Shown: positions 35,017 to 43,895 of the stretch, piece after piece
Layout of the letters: each line of letters begins with the position of its first letter
How positions within the stretch are numbered: position 1 is the stretch's first letter
DNA from: Streptomonospora nanhaiensis
Lineage (GTDB): Bacteria; Actinomycetota; Actinomycetes; Streptosporangiales; Streptosporangiaceae
Assembly (NCBI RefSeq): GCF_026642255.1
Contig: NZ_CP113264.1
Location: forward strand, 930,001-994,000
DNA: 64,000 bases
Reading direction: 5' to 3'
The notes under the pieces: model-generated
The model's database searches: none
What the model saw: the letters and a program-made list of their open reading frames with translations, nothing else
What the model was told of the DNA's origin: nothing
Position numbers and translations under genes: made by a program

Positions 35017-36581
35017 GCCAGCAGGCCATCAGGCGTGCGTTGATCAGCGTGTACGACAAGACCGGGCTGGAGGAGCTGGGCTTCGGCCTGACCGAGGCCG
35101 GGGTGGAGATCGTCTCCACCGGCTCCACGGCCGCACGGCTGCGCGACGCCGACATCCCCGTCACCTCCGTGGAGGACGTCACCGGCTTCCCCGAGATCAT
35201 GGAGGGCCGGGTCAAGACCCTCCACCCCTCCGTGCACGCGGGCCTCCTCGCGGACCAGAACAACCCCGAGCACGTCGCCAGGATCAAGGAGCTGGGCATC
35301 GCCCCCTTCGACCTGGTCGTGGTCAACCTCTACCCCTTCCGGGACACCGTCGCCTCGGGCGCCTCCGACGCCGAGTGCATCGAGAAGATCGACATCGGCG
35401 GCCCCGCCATGGTGCGCGCCTCCGCCAAGAACCACGCGAGCGTCGCGGTCGTGGTCGACCCCGCGGCCTACGACTCCGTCCTGGAGGCGGTGCGCGACGG
35501 CGGGTTCACCCCGGAGCAGCGCAAGCGCCTGGCCGGACTCGCCTTCCGGCACACCGCCACCTACGACGCGGCGGTCGCGGGGTGGTTCTCCGCCGCCTAC
35601 GCCCCCGACGAGGAGGCCGCCGGGTCCGGCTGGCCGGACTTCACCGGTGTCGGCTACCGGCGCCGGGACGTGCTCAGGTACGGCGAGAACCCGCACCAGC
35701 AGGCGGCCCTCTACACGGTCGAGGGGGAGCCCGCCACCGGGCTGGCCGGCGCCGAGCAGCTGCACGGCAAGGCCATGTCGTACAACAACTACGTGGACGC
35801 CGACGCCGCGCTGCGCGCCGCCCACGACTTCGACGAGCCGTGCGTGGCGATCATCAAGCACGCCAACCCCTGCGGCATCGCGGTCGGCTCCGACAACGCC
35901 GAGGCCCACCTCAAGGCCCACGCCGGCGACCCCGTGTCGGCGTACGGCGGCGTCATCGCCACCAACCGCCCCGTCGGCGCGGAGCTCGCCGGCCAGATCG
36001 CCGAGATCTTCACCGAGGTCGTCGTCGCCCCGGCCTTCGAGCCCGAGGCCCTCCAGGTCCTCACCCGCAAGAAGAACATCCGGCTGCTCGTCGCCGACGG
36101 GAGCGGGTTCCGGTCCGGGGTCGAGAACCGCCAGATCAGCGGCGGCCTGCTGGTGCAGTACCGGGACATGATCGACGCCCCCGGCGACGACCCCTCCTCG
36201 TGGACGCTGGCCAGCGGAGAGGCCGCCGACGAGGCGACCCTCGCGGACCTGGTGTTCGCCTGGAGGGCGGTGCGCTCGGTCAAGTCCAACGCCATCCTGC
36301 TCGCCTCCGGCGGCGCGACCGTCGGCGTCGGCATGGGCCAGGTCAACCGGGTGGACTCCGCCGGGCTGGCCGTCACCCGCGCGGGCGACCGGGCGAGCGG
36401 CTCGGTGGGCGCGAGCGACGCGTTCTTCCCGTTCGCGGACGGCCTCCAGATCCTCCTCGACGCCGGTGTCAGGGCGGTGGTCCAGCCCGGCGGCTCCGTC
36501 CGCGACGAGGAGGTCGTCGCCGCCGCGAAGGCCGCCGGGGTGACCATGTACCTCACCGGCACCCGCCACTTCTTCCACTGA
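35013..36581 (+). CDS. purH: Bifunctional AICAR transformylase / IMP cyclohydrolase
   Basis: 522-residue enzyme of the last two steps of IMP synthesis. The N-terminal cyclohydrolase (MGS-like) domain has [27 protein letters not shown] and [15 protein letters not shown]. The C-terminal transformylase has [26 protein letters not shown] with the Lys-His pair, [19 protein letters not shown] and [15 protein letters not shown] 35013 overlaps the purN stop. The length matches the family. Confidence 0.97.
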   Translation: MSQQAIRRALISVYDKTGLEELGFGLTEAGVEIVSTGSTAARLRDADIPVTSVEDVTGFPEIMEGRVKTLHPSVHAGLLADQNNPEHVARIKELGIAPFDLVVVNLYPFRDTVASGASDAECIEKIDIGGPAMVRASAKNHASVAVVVDPAAYDSVLEAVRDGGFTPEQRKRLAGLAFRHTATYDAAVAGWFSAAYAPDEEAAGSGWPDFTGVGYRRRDVLRYGENPHQQAALYTVEGEPATGLAGAEQLHGKAMSYNNYVDADAALRAAHDFDEPCVAIIKHANPCGIAVGSDNAEAHLKAHAGDPVSAYGGVIATNRPVGAELAGQIAEIFTEVVVAPAFEPEALQVLTRKKNIRLLVADGSGFRSGVENRQISGGLLVQYRDMIDAPGDDPSSWTLASGEAADEATLADLVFAWRAVRSVKSNAILLASGGATVGVGMGQVNRVDSAGLAVTRAGDRASGSVGASDAFFPFADGLQILLDAGVRAVVQPGGSVRDEEVVAAAKAAGVTMYLTGTRHFFH

Positions 36582-36610
36582 TTCCGCTTCACAGCAGCGA
36601 GGGGTAACGC

Positions 36611-37471
36611 ATGAGCGCGATCGTTCTGGACGGCAAGGCCGTCGCGAAGTCCATTCGCGAGGAGCTCGCCGAGAGGGTGGCGAAGCTGCACGCCAAGGGC
36701 ATCACCCCCGGACTGGGGACGGTGCTCGTCGGCGACGACCCGGGCAGCCACTCGTACGTGCGCGGCAAGCACCGCGACTGCGCGCAGGTGGGCATCGCGA
36801 GCATCCGGCGCGACCTGCCGGGGACCGCCACGCAGGAGGAGGTGGAGCAGGCCGTCCACGAGCTCAACGAGGACCCGGCCTGCACCGGCTACATCGTGCA
36901 GCTCCCCCTGCCCGGGGGACTGGACGAGAACCGGGTCCTCGGCCTGATCGACCCGGTCAAGGACGCCGACGGCCTCCAGCCCGTCAACCTGGGCAAGCTG
37001 GTCCTGATGGAGGAGGCCCCGCTGCCGTGCACCCCGCGCGGCATCGTGGAGCTCCTCCGCCGCTACGAGGTCCCGCTCCGGGGCGCCGAGGTGGTCGTGG
37101 TCGGGCGCGGGGTCACGGTGGGCCGCCCCCTCGGGCTCCTGCTCACCCGCCGCTCCGAGAACGCCACCGTCACCCTGTGCCACACCGGCACCCGCGACCT
37201 GGCCGCCCACACGAGGAACGCGGACATCGTCGTGGCGGGCGCGGGCGTGCCCGGGCTGATCACCGGTGACATGGTCAAGCCGGGCGCGGCCGTCCTGGAC
37301 GTCGGCGTCTCCCGCACCGAGGCCGGGCTGGTCGGCGACGTCGCGCCGGACGTCGCGGACGTCGCCGGGTACCTGTCCCCGAACCCCGGCGGTGTCGGCC
37401 CGATGACCCGGGCGATGCTGCTGGTGAACGTGGTGGAGGCCGCCGAGCGCCGGGCCGCAGCCGCGGCCTGA
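36611..37471 (+). CDS. folD: Methylene-THF dehydrogenase / methenyl-THF cyclohydrolase
   Basis: 286-residue FolD, which interconverts methylene-, methenyl- and 10-formyl-THF. It shows [14 protein letters not shown] (with K in place of the common YVxxKxK pattern shifted by one), [43 protein letters not shown], the Rossmann [14 protein letters not shown] and [15 protein letters not shown]. It starts 29 bases after purH and provides the formyl donor for PurN and PurH. Confidence 0.95.
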   Translation: MSAIVLDGKAVAKSIREELAERVAKLHAKGITPGLGTVLVGDDPGSHSYVRGKHRDCAQVGIASIRRDLPGTATQEEVEQAVHELNEDPACTGYIVQLPLPGGLDENRVLGLIDPVKDADGLQPVNLGKLVLMEEAPLPCTPRGIVELLRRYEVPLRGAEVVVVGRGVTVGRPLGLLLTRRSENATVTLCHTGTRDLAAHTRNADIVVAGAGVPGLITGDMVKPGAAVLDVGVSRTEAGLVGDVAPDVADVAGYLSPNPGGVGPMTRAMLLVNVVEAAERRAAAAA

Positions 37472-37474
37472 CCG

Positions 37475-37529
37475 GGGGAGCGCGCACGAGGGCGGCCGCG
37501 GGGGGACCCGGGGCCGCCCCCGTGCTCCC
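37475..37529 (+). terminator. Probable terminator after folD
   Basis: Nested arms: GGGAGC...GCACG with CGTGC-TCCC outside, GGGCGGCC with GGCCGCCC inside. It ends between the convergent folD and FHA genes and could serve both strands. Confidence 0.5.
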
Positions 37530-37548
37530 GGGCGCCGGGCGGCCCGGG

Positions 37549-38154
37549 TCAGCTCGCCCGGCGGGCCGAACCGCTCACGGGCATCGGTCTGACCAGGCCC
37601 AGGGCCACGACCTCGTTGGCCAGCCGGGTCCTGCGGTTCTGCCCCTCGGGGATGCGGAACTTCTGGTAGAGGCGCAGCAGGTGCTGTTTGACGGCCGCCT
37701 CGGTCACGACCAGGGCCTCGGCGATGTCGCGCGCGGTCGCCGGGGCGACGAAGGCCTCCTCGGAGAGGGCGGGCCGGCACAGCGCGGTGAGCACGTCCAG
37801 CTCCCGCCGGGTGAGCTCCGGGGCCGCGCCCCTGCGGAGCTCGAGGTCGGGGCTGATCTGCTCGCGGGGCAGGCCGCCGATCCGGCAGCGCGCGGTGCCG
37901 AAGCTCACCACGTCCCCCTCGTCGAGGACGCGGCGGGCGATGGGCCGGCCGTTGACGCGGGTGCCGTTGCGCGACAGCCCCAGGTCGACCACGTAGACGT
38001 AGGGTCCGCGGCGGACCAGTTCGGCGTGCAGCTGCGAGACGCTCGGATCGTTCAACCGGATGTCGGCGCCCTCACCGCGGCCGACCGTGGTGACCTCGCC
38101 GGTGAGCTGACGGATGTCCCCGGTCTCTTCGACCCGGAGGTAGGGACCGTCCAC
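37549..38154 (-). CDS. FHA domain protein with C-terminal helix-turn-helix
   Basis: 201 residues. Residues 1-95 form an FHA phosphothreonine-binding domain: TTVGRGEGADIRLNDPSVSQLHAELV and LGLSRNGTRVNGRPI, with the Arg, Ser and Asn used for pThr binding in place. The C-terminal part (LTRRELDVLTALCRPALS, ATARDIAEALVVTEAAVKQHLLRLYQKFRI) is a LuxR/GerE-like DNA-binding helix-turn-helix. It could connect Ser/Thr kinase signalling to transcription. GTG 38154 has GGAGGAG five bases upstream; the longer frame upstream is His/Pro/Arg-rich and rejected. It lies convergent with the purine genes, and its targets are unknown. Confidence 0.85.
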   Translation of the reverse strand: MDGPYLRVEETGDIRQLTGEVTTVGRGEGADIRLNDPSVSQLHAELVRRGPYVYVVDLGLSRNGTRVNGRPIARRVLDEGDVVSFGTARCRIGGLPREQISPDLELRRGAAPELTRRELDVLTALCRPALSEEAFVAPATARDIAEALVVTEAAVKQHLLRLYQKFRIPEGQNRRTRLANEVVALGLVRPMPVSGSARRAS

Positions 38155-38730
38155 GGTGACTCCTCCCGGGCTGGGGTGACGCTGCCGGTGGGGGTGCGGG
38201 CGACGGTGGGGGAGGGGTGGCTGCCGAGGGACGGGGGTTCGGTCGACGTGTCGAGTGGGCTTCATGGGGGTGGTCCTCGCTCACCGGTGCACTCATCTCC
38301 AGCTGGGTTACCCGGCAGCCACGCGTTCTACGCGCTTACTCCGGAGTTAGACGGATAAGACGCGGAATTACGGTGCTGTGGCCGAACCGGACGCGGGAAA
38401 CGGACAGGAGAAGCGAGCGCGCAGAGCCGGGCCGTTTCCGTGAGCCCTGAGGAGACCGCGACGCGGATCACTACAATGGGCGGAGTCTTCTCCGGACGGA
38501 CCGGAGTGTTTCGGGCACAGTGCCGCCGGAGCCACCAGGAACGTGAGCCGTTCCCGGGGCGGTTCGGTTTCGGACACCGCCGCCTCGGCGGGTGGCCGGT
38601 CTGTGCCAGTTCCGGGGAGGACCGTGAACGGAGCCGCGCGGCGGCCAGGCAACCTCGGAAGCGAACGGGTCGGGACGCGGTGGACAGGGTGGGACCGAAG
38701 AGCCGGGCAGGACACGTGGAGCGGACGGAC
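38155..38730. other. Divergent spacer upstream of the DUF3017 gene
   Basis: 576 bases. An AT-richer patch around 38330-38380 holds the palindrome ACTCCGGAGT within TTACTCCGGAGTTAG. An open frame in phase with the DUF3017 gene runs back to 38440, but its translation is Arg-rich and unlike a domain, so I treat it as non-coding. It may contain the FHA gene promoter. Confidence 0.4.
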
Positions 38731-39213
38731 GTGGCGGACACGGGCGGGACCCGGGACGAGGATCCCCGGGGGGCCGGCCCGGACGGGGCACGGGACTCCG
38801 CGGAGGGCCCCGAGGGGGGCGCCGCGGACGCGGCGGACACGCCCCCGGACGGGGGACCCCGGGAGCCCGGCGGCGCCCCCGCCCCCGCGGCGGACGCCGG
38901 AGCCCTCCCCGCCGCCGGGGACGGCGGGCAGGCCGGGCCGGCGGTGCCGTACTGGCTCTCCCAGGTCCCGTACATGCTCGTCATGTCGGCCCTGGCGGCC
39001 GGGATCGTGGTCGTGGCCGCGGCCTACTTCAAGCGCGGGCCGGCGATCATCGCGGGCGCTCTGCTGCTGGCGGCGGCCTTCCGGCTGTTCCTGCCCAAGG
39101 ACTGGATCGGCATGCTCGCGGTCCGCCGCCGCTGGATCGACCTGCTCACCCTCGTCGGCCTCGCGGTCCTGCTGATCGTGCTGGCGTGGGTGGCGCCGCA
39201 ACTCTCCTCCTAG
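38731..39213 (+). CDS. DUF3017 family membrane protein
   Basis: 160 residues by the chosen start. The first 75 or so are acidic and Gly/Pro/Ala-rich, probably disordered. The rest has three hydrophobic helices: YMLVMSALAAGIVVVAAAYF, GPAIIAGALLLAAAFRLFL and LLTLVGLAVLLIVLAWVAP, with FLPKDWIGMLAVRRRWID between the last two. The gene lies between folD and a citrate-cycle dehydrogenase, the place DUF3017 genes occupy in other actinomycetes. GTG 38731 is the likeliest start, with GGAG about nine bases upstream; GTG 38716 is close behind. Function unknown. Confidence 0.75.
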   Translation: MADTGGTRDEDPRGAGPDGARDSAEGPEGGAADAADTPPDGGPREPGGAPAPAADAGALPAAGDGGQAGPAVPYWLSQVPYMLVMSALAAGIVVVAAAYFKRGPAIIAGALLLAAAFRLFLPKDWIGMLAVRRRWIDLLTLVGLAVLLIVLAWVAPQLSS

Positions 39214-39223
39214 GCGTCTAATA

Positions 39224-39240
39224 AGCTTGACGTCGAGATA
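39224..39240. promoter_or_regulatory. MarR-operator-like site upstream of icd
   Basis: Contains CTTGACGTCGAGATA, matching 13 of 15 positions of the sequence around the MarR operator at 5206-5219 (CTTGACATCAAGATA). It is about 155 bases upstream of icd and also offers a TTGACG -35-like box. Confidence 0.4.
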
Positions 39241-39394
39241 CTGCGACACCGACAAGCCACCGCATCCCCGGCAGGCACGGACGCCGGGCGGGATCAGGGG
39301 ATCGCCGCGCGAGCGGACCGGCTCCGGCCACGGGCCGGAAGCCGCCTCCGCAGCACGAGGCGGTGGCGAAGACTGAAGGGACAGCCACACAGCC

Positions 39395-40612
39395 ATGGCC
39401 AAGATCAAGGTCGAAAACCCCGTAGTCGAGCTCGACGGCGACGAGATGACGCGGATCATCTGGTCCTTCATCAAGGACCGGCTGATCCTGCCCTACCTCG
39501 ACGTCGACCTGAAGTACTACGACCTGGGCATCGAGGAGCGCGACCGCACCGACGACCAGATCACCGTCGACGCGGCCAACGCCATCAAGGAGTACGGCGT
39601 CGGCGTCAAGTGCGCCACCATCACCCCGGACGAGGCCCGGGTCGAGGAGTTCGGCCTGAAGAAGATGTGGCGGTCGCCCAACGGCACCATCCGCAACATC
39701 CTCGGCGGCGTCGTCTTCCGCGAGCCCATCATCTGCGAGAACGTGCCGCGCCTGGTGCCCGGGTGGACCAAGCCGATCATCATCGGCCGCCACGCCCACG
39801 GCGACCAGTACAAGGCCACCGACTTCAAGGTGCCCGGCCCCGGCACGGTCACCATGACCTACACCCCGGCCGACGGCAGCCAGCCGGTCGAGTTCGACAT
39901 CGCCAACTTCCCCGAGGGCGGCGGCGTCGCGATGGGGATGTACAACTTCCGCAAGTCGATCGAGGACTTCGCGCGCGCCAGCCTGAACTACGGCCTGGAC
40001 CGCGACTACCCGGTCTACATGTCCACCAAGAACACGATCCTCAAGTCGTACGACGGCATGTTCAAGGACGTGTTCCAGGAGATCTTCGACTCCGAGTTCA
40101 AGGAGCGGTTCGACGCGGCGGGCCTCACCTACGAGCACCGCCTCATCGACGACATGGTCGCCTCCGCGCTCAAGTGGGAGGGCGGTTACGTCTGGGCCAC
40201 CAAGAACTACGACGGCGACGTCCAGTCGGACACCGTCGCGCAGGGCTTCGGCTCGCTCGGCCTGATGACCTCGGTCCTGCGCACCGCCGACGGCCGCACC
40301 GTCGAGGCCGAGGCCGCCCACGGCACGGTGACCCGCCACTACCGGCAGCACCAGCAGGGCAAGCCCACCTCGACCAACCCGATCGCCTCCATCTTCGCGT
40401 GGACCCGCGGTCTGGAGCACCGGGGCAAGCTGGACAACTCCCCGAAGGTCCTGGAGTTCGCCAACACCCTCGAGGACGTCGTCATCAAGACGGTCGAGGG
40501 CGGCCAGATGACCAAGGACCTCGCGCTGCTGGTCGGCTCCGACCAGGAGTGGCTGACCACCGAGCAGTTCCTCGCCGCCCTGGACGAGAACCTGGCCAAG
40601 CGCCTCGCCTAG
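39395..40612 (+). CDS. icd: NADP-dependent isocitrate dehydrogenase
   Basis: 405-residue homodimeric NADP-type enzyme of the eukaryote-like subgroup, which oxidises isocitrate to 2-oxoglutarate. It shows [13 protein letters not shown], the substrate loop [43 protein letters not shown] and the NADP region [18 protein letters not shown] with the Arg and His expected for NADP. The tail [14 protein letters not shown] is typical. ATG 39395 follows an AAGGGA about ten bases upstream. A 20-base stem terminator follows. Confidence 0.95.
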   Translation: MAKIKVENPVVELDGDEMTRIIWSFIKDRLILPYLDVDLKYYDLGIEERDRTDDQITVDAANAIKEYGVGVKCATITPDEARVEEFGLKKMWRSPNGTIRNILGGVVFREPIICENVPRLVPGWTKPIIIGRHAHGDQYKATDFKVPGPGTVTMTYTPADGSQPVEFDIANFPEGGGVAMGMYNFRKSIEDFARASLNYGLDRDYPVYMSTKNTILKSYDGMFKDVFQEIFDSEFKERFDAAGLTYEHRLIDDMVASALKWEGGYVWATKNYDGDVQSDTVAQGFGSLGLMTSVLRTADGRTVEAEAAHGTVTRHYRQHQQGKPTSTNPIASIFAWTRGLEHRGKLDNSPKVLEFANTLEDVVIKTVEGGQMTKDLALLVGSDQEWLTTEQFLAALDENLAKRLA

Positions 40613-40711
40613 TCCGCGCGCCCCCGGAACCCGTGTCCGGGAGGCCGTGGTCCGGACGGGTCACGGGCCGCCATGAGCCGGCGGTCCGCGGCCGGGTCCG
40701 GGTGAGACCTT

Positions 40712-40756
40712 GGCCACGCCCGGGCGTCCCCACCGCGGGGGCGCCCGGGCGTGGCC
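40712..40756 (+). terminator. Terminator after icd
   Basis: A 20-base stem with one G-T wobble: left arm from GGCCACGCCCGGG, right arm ending CCCGGGCGTGGCC, five-base loop. It lies 100 bases past the icd stop. Confidence 0.7.
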
Positions 40757-40975
40757 GTGTCCCGGGCCCGCGGTCGGGTCCGAGGCGTCGGGAAAGCGGT
40801 GTTCGCGGGGGTTTGCGGAAGGAAACCGGCGGAAGTTTCCCGGTGTGTTTCCCGTGTTCGGCGTACACGCGGGTCCTCCTGGTGGGAGGATGGCGGTGCC
40901 GGATCAGCGGGGTGGCGTGGCGGTGCGACGTAGGACACGTGAACTGGATTCGCCCCTTACGCGAACTTTGACCTA

Positions 40976-41140
40976 TTGTGGAGACACGCCGGTGAGAACC
41001 GGCAGGCCAGAGCGGGTGAGAGCCCGCTCGACACCACGAACCGACGTGCCGGCCGTGCGCCCGCTGGGGGGTAGGCGCGCACAGTACGGAACGTCACGAA
41101 GAAGGGCCCGCTGCTTCGGCAGCGGGCCCTTCGCCTTTCC
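40976..41140 (+). ncRNA. Candidate structured non-coding RNA
   Basis: A 165-base stretch without a gene that folds into a compact layout. A closing stem TTGTGG (40976-40981) pairs with CCACGA (41034-41039). It encloses hairpin GCCGGT-GAGA-ACCGGC (40988-41003) and hairpin GAGCGGG-TGAGAG-CCCGCTC (41010-41029), so a three-way junction. Both loops share TGAGA. A second domain is closed by GACGT (41043-41047) and ACGTC (41091-41095) around GTGCGC / GCGCAC. It ends in a 14-base TTCG-loop terminator and T run. I do not recognise the family, and the promoter is not clear. Confidence 0.5.
41101..41132 (+). terminator. Terminator with TTCG loop
   Basis: GAAGGGCCCGCTGC-TTCG-GCAGCGGGCCCTTC, perfect, followed by GCCTTTCC. 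It terminates the RNA candidate and could also serve the LytR gene arriving from the other side. Confidence 0.85.
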
Positions 41141-41205
41141 CCGGACGGCCCGTCGGGAGCGGTGCGCCGCCGGCCCCGGGCCCGCGGTCCGCCCCTCCGG
41201 GGCCC

Positions 41206-42495
41206 TCAGTCCTCGAACGCGCTCTCGGGGATCGGCTCGCCCTCGCGCATGGCGGAGAACATCTCCTCCGAGCGGACCTCGTCCCAGACCACCACCGAGC
41301 CCACCTGGTCGAGGGTGGGGGTGCTGCCCACCGGGATCGCCGTGGTCTGGGTACCGCCCCGCATCGCCAGCAGCATGGTGCCCAGGTGCCGCAGGCGGTC
41401 GCCCTCGTCCACCATGAACGTGTCCGTGCCCGCCGTCACCAGCGGGAGCGACTGGAACGGGTTGAACAGCGTCGACGGGGCGCTCGCCTCCGCGACCAGT
41501 GCGGAGAAGAACTCCCGCTGGCGGGCGATCCGGTCCAGGTCGGCGCGGGGGGTGGCGCGGGTGCGCACGTAGCCCAGCGCGGTGCCGCCGTCCATCGTCT
41601 GGCAGCCCGCCTCGATGTCCAGCCCGGCCTTGGGGTCGGCCATGGCGTCCTCGGGGCACAGCTCCACGCCGCCGACGGCGTCCACGATGTCGACGAAGCC
41701 GCCCATGCCGATCTCGGCGTAGTGGTCGATCCGCACGCCGGAGGCGCGCTCGAAGGACTCCACGAGGGGGGCCGGGCCGCCGCAGACCTCCTCGCCGGCC
41801 TCGTCCGTGCCGCAGACGGTGTCGGCGAAGGCGGTGTTGATCTTGTTGTCGGCGTAGCCGGGGACGGCCATCGGCACGTAGGAGTCGCGGGGGACGCTGA
41901 CGATGGTCGGCTCGCCCTCGTCGGGGATGTACAGGACCATGATCGTGTCGGTGCGGCGGCCCTCGGCGCTGCCGGTGGCCAGCTCCCGCATCTGCTCCTC
42001 GTCCATCCCCTCGCGGCTGTCCGAGCCCACGATCATGAACGTGGTGCCGGGCTGGCGGTCCGGGCGGCCCTCGTAGTCGGTCAGGGCCTCCACCCGGGCC
42101 AGCCGGGAGTCCGCCCAGAAGTAGAGCGCCGCGGGGGGCACCACGAGGATCACGAGCAGGACCACGAGGACGGTCACGACGGTGTTCCGGAGCCGCCGCT
42201 GCCGCGTCTCGCGCGCCCGCCGCTTGGTCCCGGTGCCGTCGTACTCGCGGCCGGCGTGGTGGGTGCGGCGCCTGGGCCGCTCGGGCCGCCTGGGCCGCTC
42301 GGGGCGGATCGGGGGAACCTCGTCGGCGGAGGGGAGCCGCCGGGTCCCGCCGACCGCCCTCTGCTCGGACTCGCGCGACCGGTAGAGCTTCTCGAACTCG
42401 TCCGCGCCGCCCGGGGTTCCGCCGCGCCTGAACACGCCCTGCCGGTCGTGTTCGCCGGTCGAGCCGGCGTCACCCCGGTTACGTCGGTCAGCCAT
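41206..42495 (-). CDS. LytR-CpsA-Psr family cell-envelope glycopolymer transferase
   Basis: 429 residues. An Arg-rich cytoplasmic region of about 110 residues precedes one membrane helix (VVTVLVVLLVILVVPPAALYF) and an extracytoplasmic LCP domain: FMIVGSDSREGMDEEQM, RRTDTIMVLYIP, VSVPRDSYVPM, NKINTAF and GYVRTRATPRADLDRIARQREFF. These hold the Asp and Arg residues that bind polyprenyl pyrophosphate. LCP proteins attach teichoic acids, arabinogalactan or capsules to the wall, and this one could anchor the polymer made at 13.9-33 kb, although it is not in that locus. ATG 42495 has AGG seven bases upstream. Confidence 0.9.
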   Translation of the reverse strand: MADRRNRGDAGSTGEHDRQGVFRRGGTPGGADEFEKLYRSRESEQRAVGGTRRLPSADEVPPIRPERPRRPERPRRRTHHAGREYDGTGTKRRARETRQRRLRNTVVTVLVVLLVILVVPPAALYFWADSRLARVEALTDYEGRPDRQPGTTFMIVGSDSREGMDEEQMRELATGSAEGRRTDTIMVLYIPDEGEPTIVSVPRDSYVPMAVPGYADNKINTAFADTVCGTDEAGEEVCGGPAPLVESFERASGVRIDHYAEIGMGGFVDIVDAVGGVELCPEDAMADPKAGLDIEAGCQTMDGGTALGYVRTRATPRADLDRIARQREFFSALVAEASAPSTLFNPFQSLPLVTAGTDTFMVDEGDRLRHLGTMLLAMRGGTQTTAIPVGSTPTLDQVGSVVVWDEVRSEEMFSAMREGEPIPESAFED

Positions 42496-42631
42496 CGAAT
42501 CGCCTATCTGCTCCGCGCCGTGGAGCGCTCCGTCGCCGCTTCCACCCTGTCTGATCGCAGAAAGGGTAGCCGGGTTCACACGGATGTCCCTGAACCGGGA
42601 CCAGGGCCCCCCTAGGGGACGAAAGCGGCCC

Positions 42632-43753
42632 TCACCGCAGCCGGTGCGCCCCGGCCGAGGGGAGGGAGGCGCGCACGCGCGGAGGCACCCAGCCGTTCGC
42701 GGCGAACTCCCCGGCCAGAGCGGTGGCGACGCCTTCCACCCGCTCCTCGGCCACCAGGGCGAGGGCGGTCCCGGCCCACCCCGACATCCGCACGCCGCGG
42801 GCCCCGGCCCGGGACGCGGTCTCGGCGGCCAGGTCCACCTGGGGCGTCGGGAGCCCGAAACGGCGCAGTGACAGGTGGGAGGCCGACAGGATCGGCCCCG
42901 TCTCCCCGAACCTCCCCGCGCGCAGCAGCCCGACGGCCGCGTTGAGCCGGTGCACCTCCGTGACGGCGTACTCCACCCGGTTGCGCAGAGCGGGCTCCGG
43001 CAGGCTGCGCAGCGCCCCGGGCAGGTCCTGGACCGAGCGGAGCGGGCCGAGCGTGCGCTGGGCCCGCTCCAGCTCCGCGGAGCGGACGGCCCGGAGGTCG
43101 CGCCTGGGCAGGGCCCCGGTGTCCACGACGACCAGGCGCATCCCCTCGCCGGCGAGGTCGAAGGGCAGGACGGTCGTGCGCATGCTCCTGAGGTTGACGC
43201 GAACCGCGCACCCCGGCCGCGCGGCCAGGGCCACCCGCTGGTCGACGGTGGCGCCCTCCGGGGGAGGGCCGCCCCCGAGGTCGGCGAGGGCGAGCGACAC
43301 CGCCGCGCCCACGGCGCCCGCGTACCCCAGGGAGGCGTGCTCGGGCAGGTCCGCGCCGAGGAGCACCCGCAGGCCCGTGGAGGCGTCCAGCCCGCCTGCC
43401 CGGCGCGCGGAGACCACCGCGTCGGACACGGCCCGGGCGGCGGTCTCCCTCGCCCTCAGGGGGCCGCTGAGCGTCGCCACGCGCACCTCCGGGCCCGGCG
43501 CCGGGCCGACCGCCGCCGTCACCCCCCAGGGCAGCGCGGTGTAGAGGCCGACGCCGCCGCCGGCGGCCGTGTGCTCGCCCATGACGGCCAGCCGCCCGGG
43601 CGCGTGCCAGACGCCCGCGGGCGCCTCGCCGAACCGCGCGCGGAAACCCTCCGCCAGGGCGTCGGCGTCCGGCGCCTCCGCGGGCCACGCCCCCTGTGGC
43701 CCCGCCGACCGCACACCCAGCACCGCGCGCAACCGCGCCCCCGCGCCCCCCAC
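42632..43753 (-). CDS. Degenerate galactokinase-like GHMP protein
   Basis: 373 residues aligning along the galactokinase fold, but with eroded motifs. The N-terminal signature is PGRLAVMGEHTAAGGGVGL where active enzymes have GRVNxIGEHTDYNGG. The nucleotide loop reads ASLGYAGAVGAAVSLAL and lacks GLSSSA. The C-terminal Gly motif reads RMSGWAGTALALV instead of GGGFGG. The reading frame is intact and codon use normal, so this is not a decaying pseudogene; a changed substrate or a non-catalytic role is likely. GTG 43753 has AGGGG about seven bases upstream. Confidence 0.78.
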   Translation of the reverse strand: MGGAGARLRAVLGVRSAGPQGAWPAEAPDADALAEGFRARFGEAPAGVWHAPGRLAVMGEHTAAGGGVGLYTALPWGVTAAVGPAPGPEVRVATLSGPLRARETAARAVSDAVVSARRAGGLDASTGLRVLLGADLPEHASLGYAGAVGAAVSLALADLGGGPPPEGATVDQRVALAARPGCAVRVNLRSMRTTVLPFDLAGEGMRLVVVDTGALPRRDLRAVRSAELERAQRTLGPLRSVQDLPGALRSLPEPALRNRVEYAVTEVHRLNAAVGLLRAGRFGETGPILSASHLSLRRFGLPTPQVDLAAETASRAGARGVRMSGWAGTALALVAEERVEGVATALAGEFAANGWVPPRVRASLPSAGAHRLR

Positions 43754-43895
43754 CGCTGTCCCCTCTCCCCGTCGGCCTGCTGCCCCCAGTCTGCCCAAGG
43801 CGGTGGAGTGCCCGGGGCGGCGCGGAGGCTTCACGGACCCGGTGCGGCGCCGCTAGGGTTGCGGTCCACCGGCGGACGGGTGTGGGGGAGGGACC

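Noticed and set aside
34554..36578. 674-codon minus-strand frame over purN-purH
   Set aside because: Antisense shadow; purH motifs are continuous on the plus strand.
38440..38730. Upstream extension of the DUF3017 gene
   Set aside because: Arg-rich, no conserved pattern. The better start is GTG 38731 (or 38716).
40976..41140. RNA as 6S, SRP RNA, tmRNA or RNase P RNA
   Set aside because: Size and conserved core sequences of those RNAs do not match.
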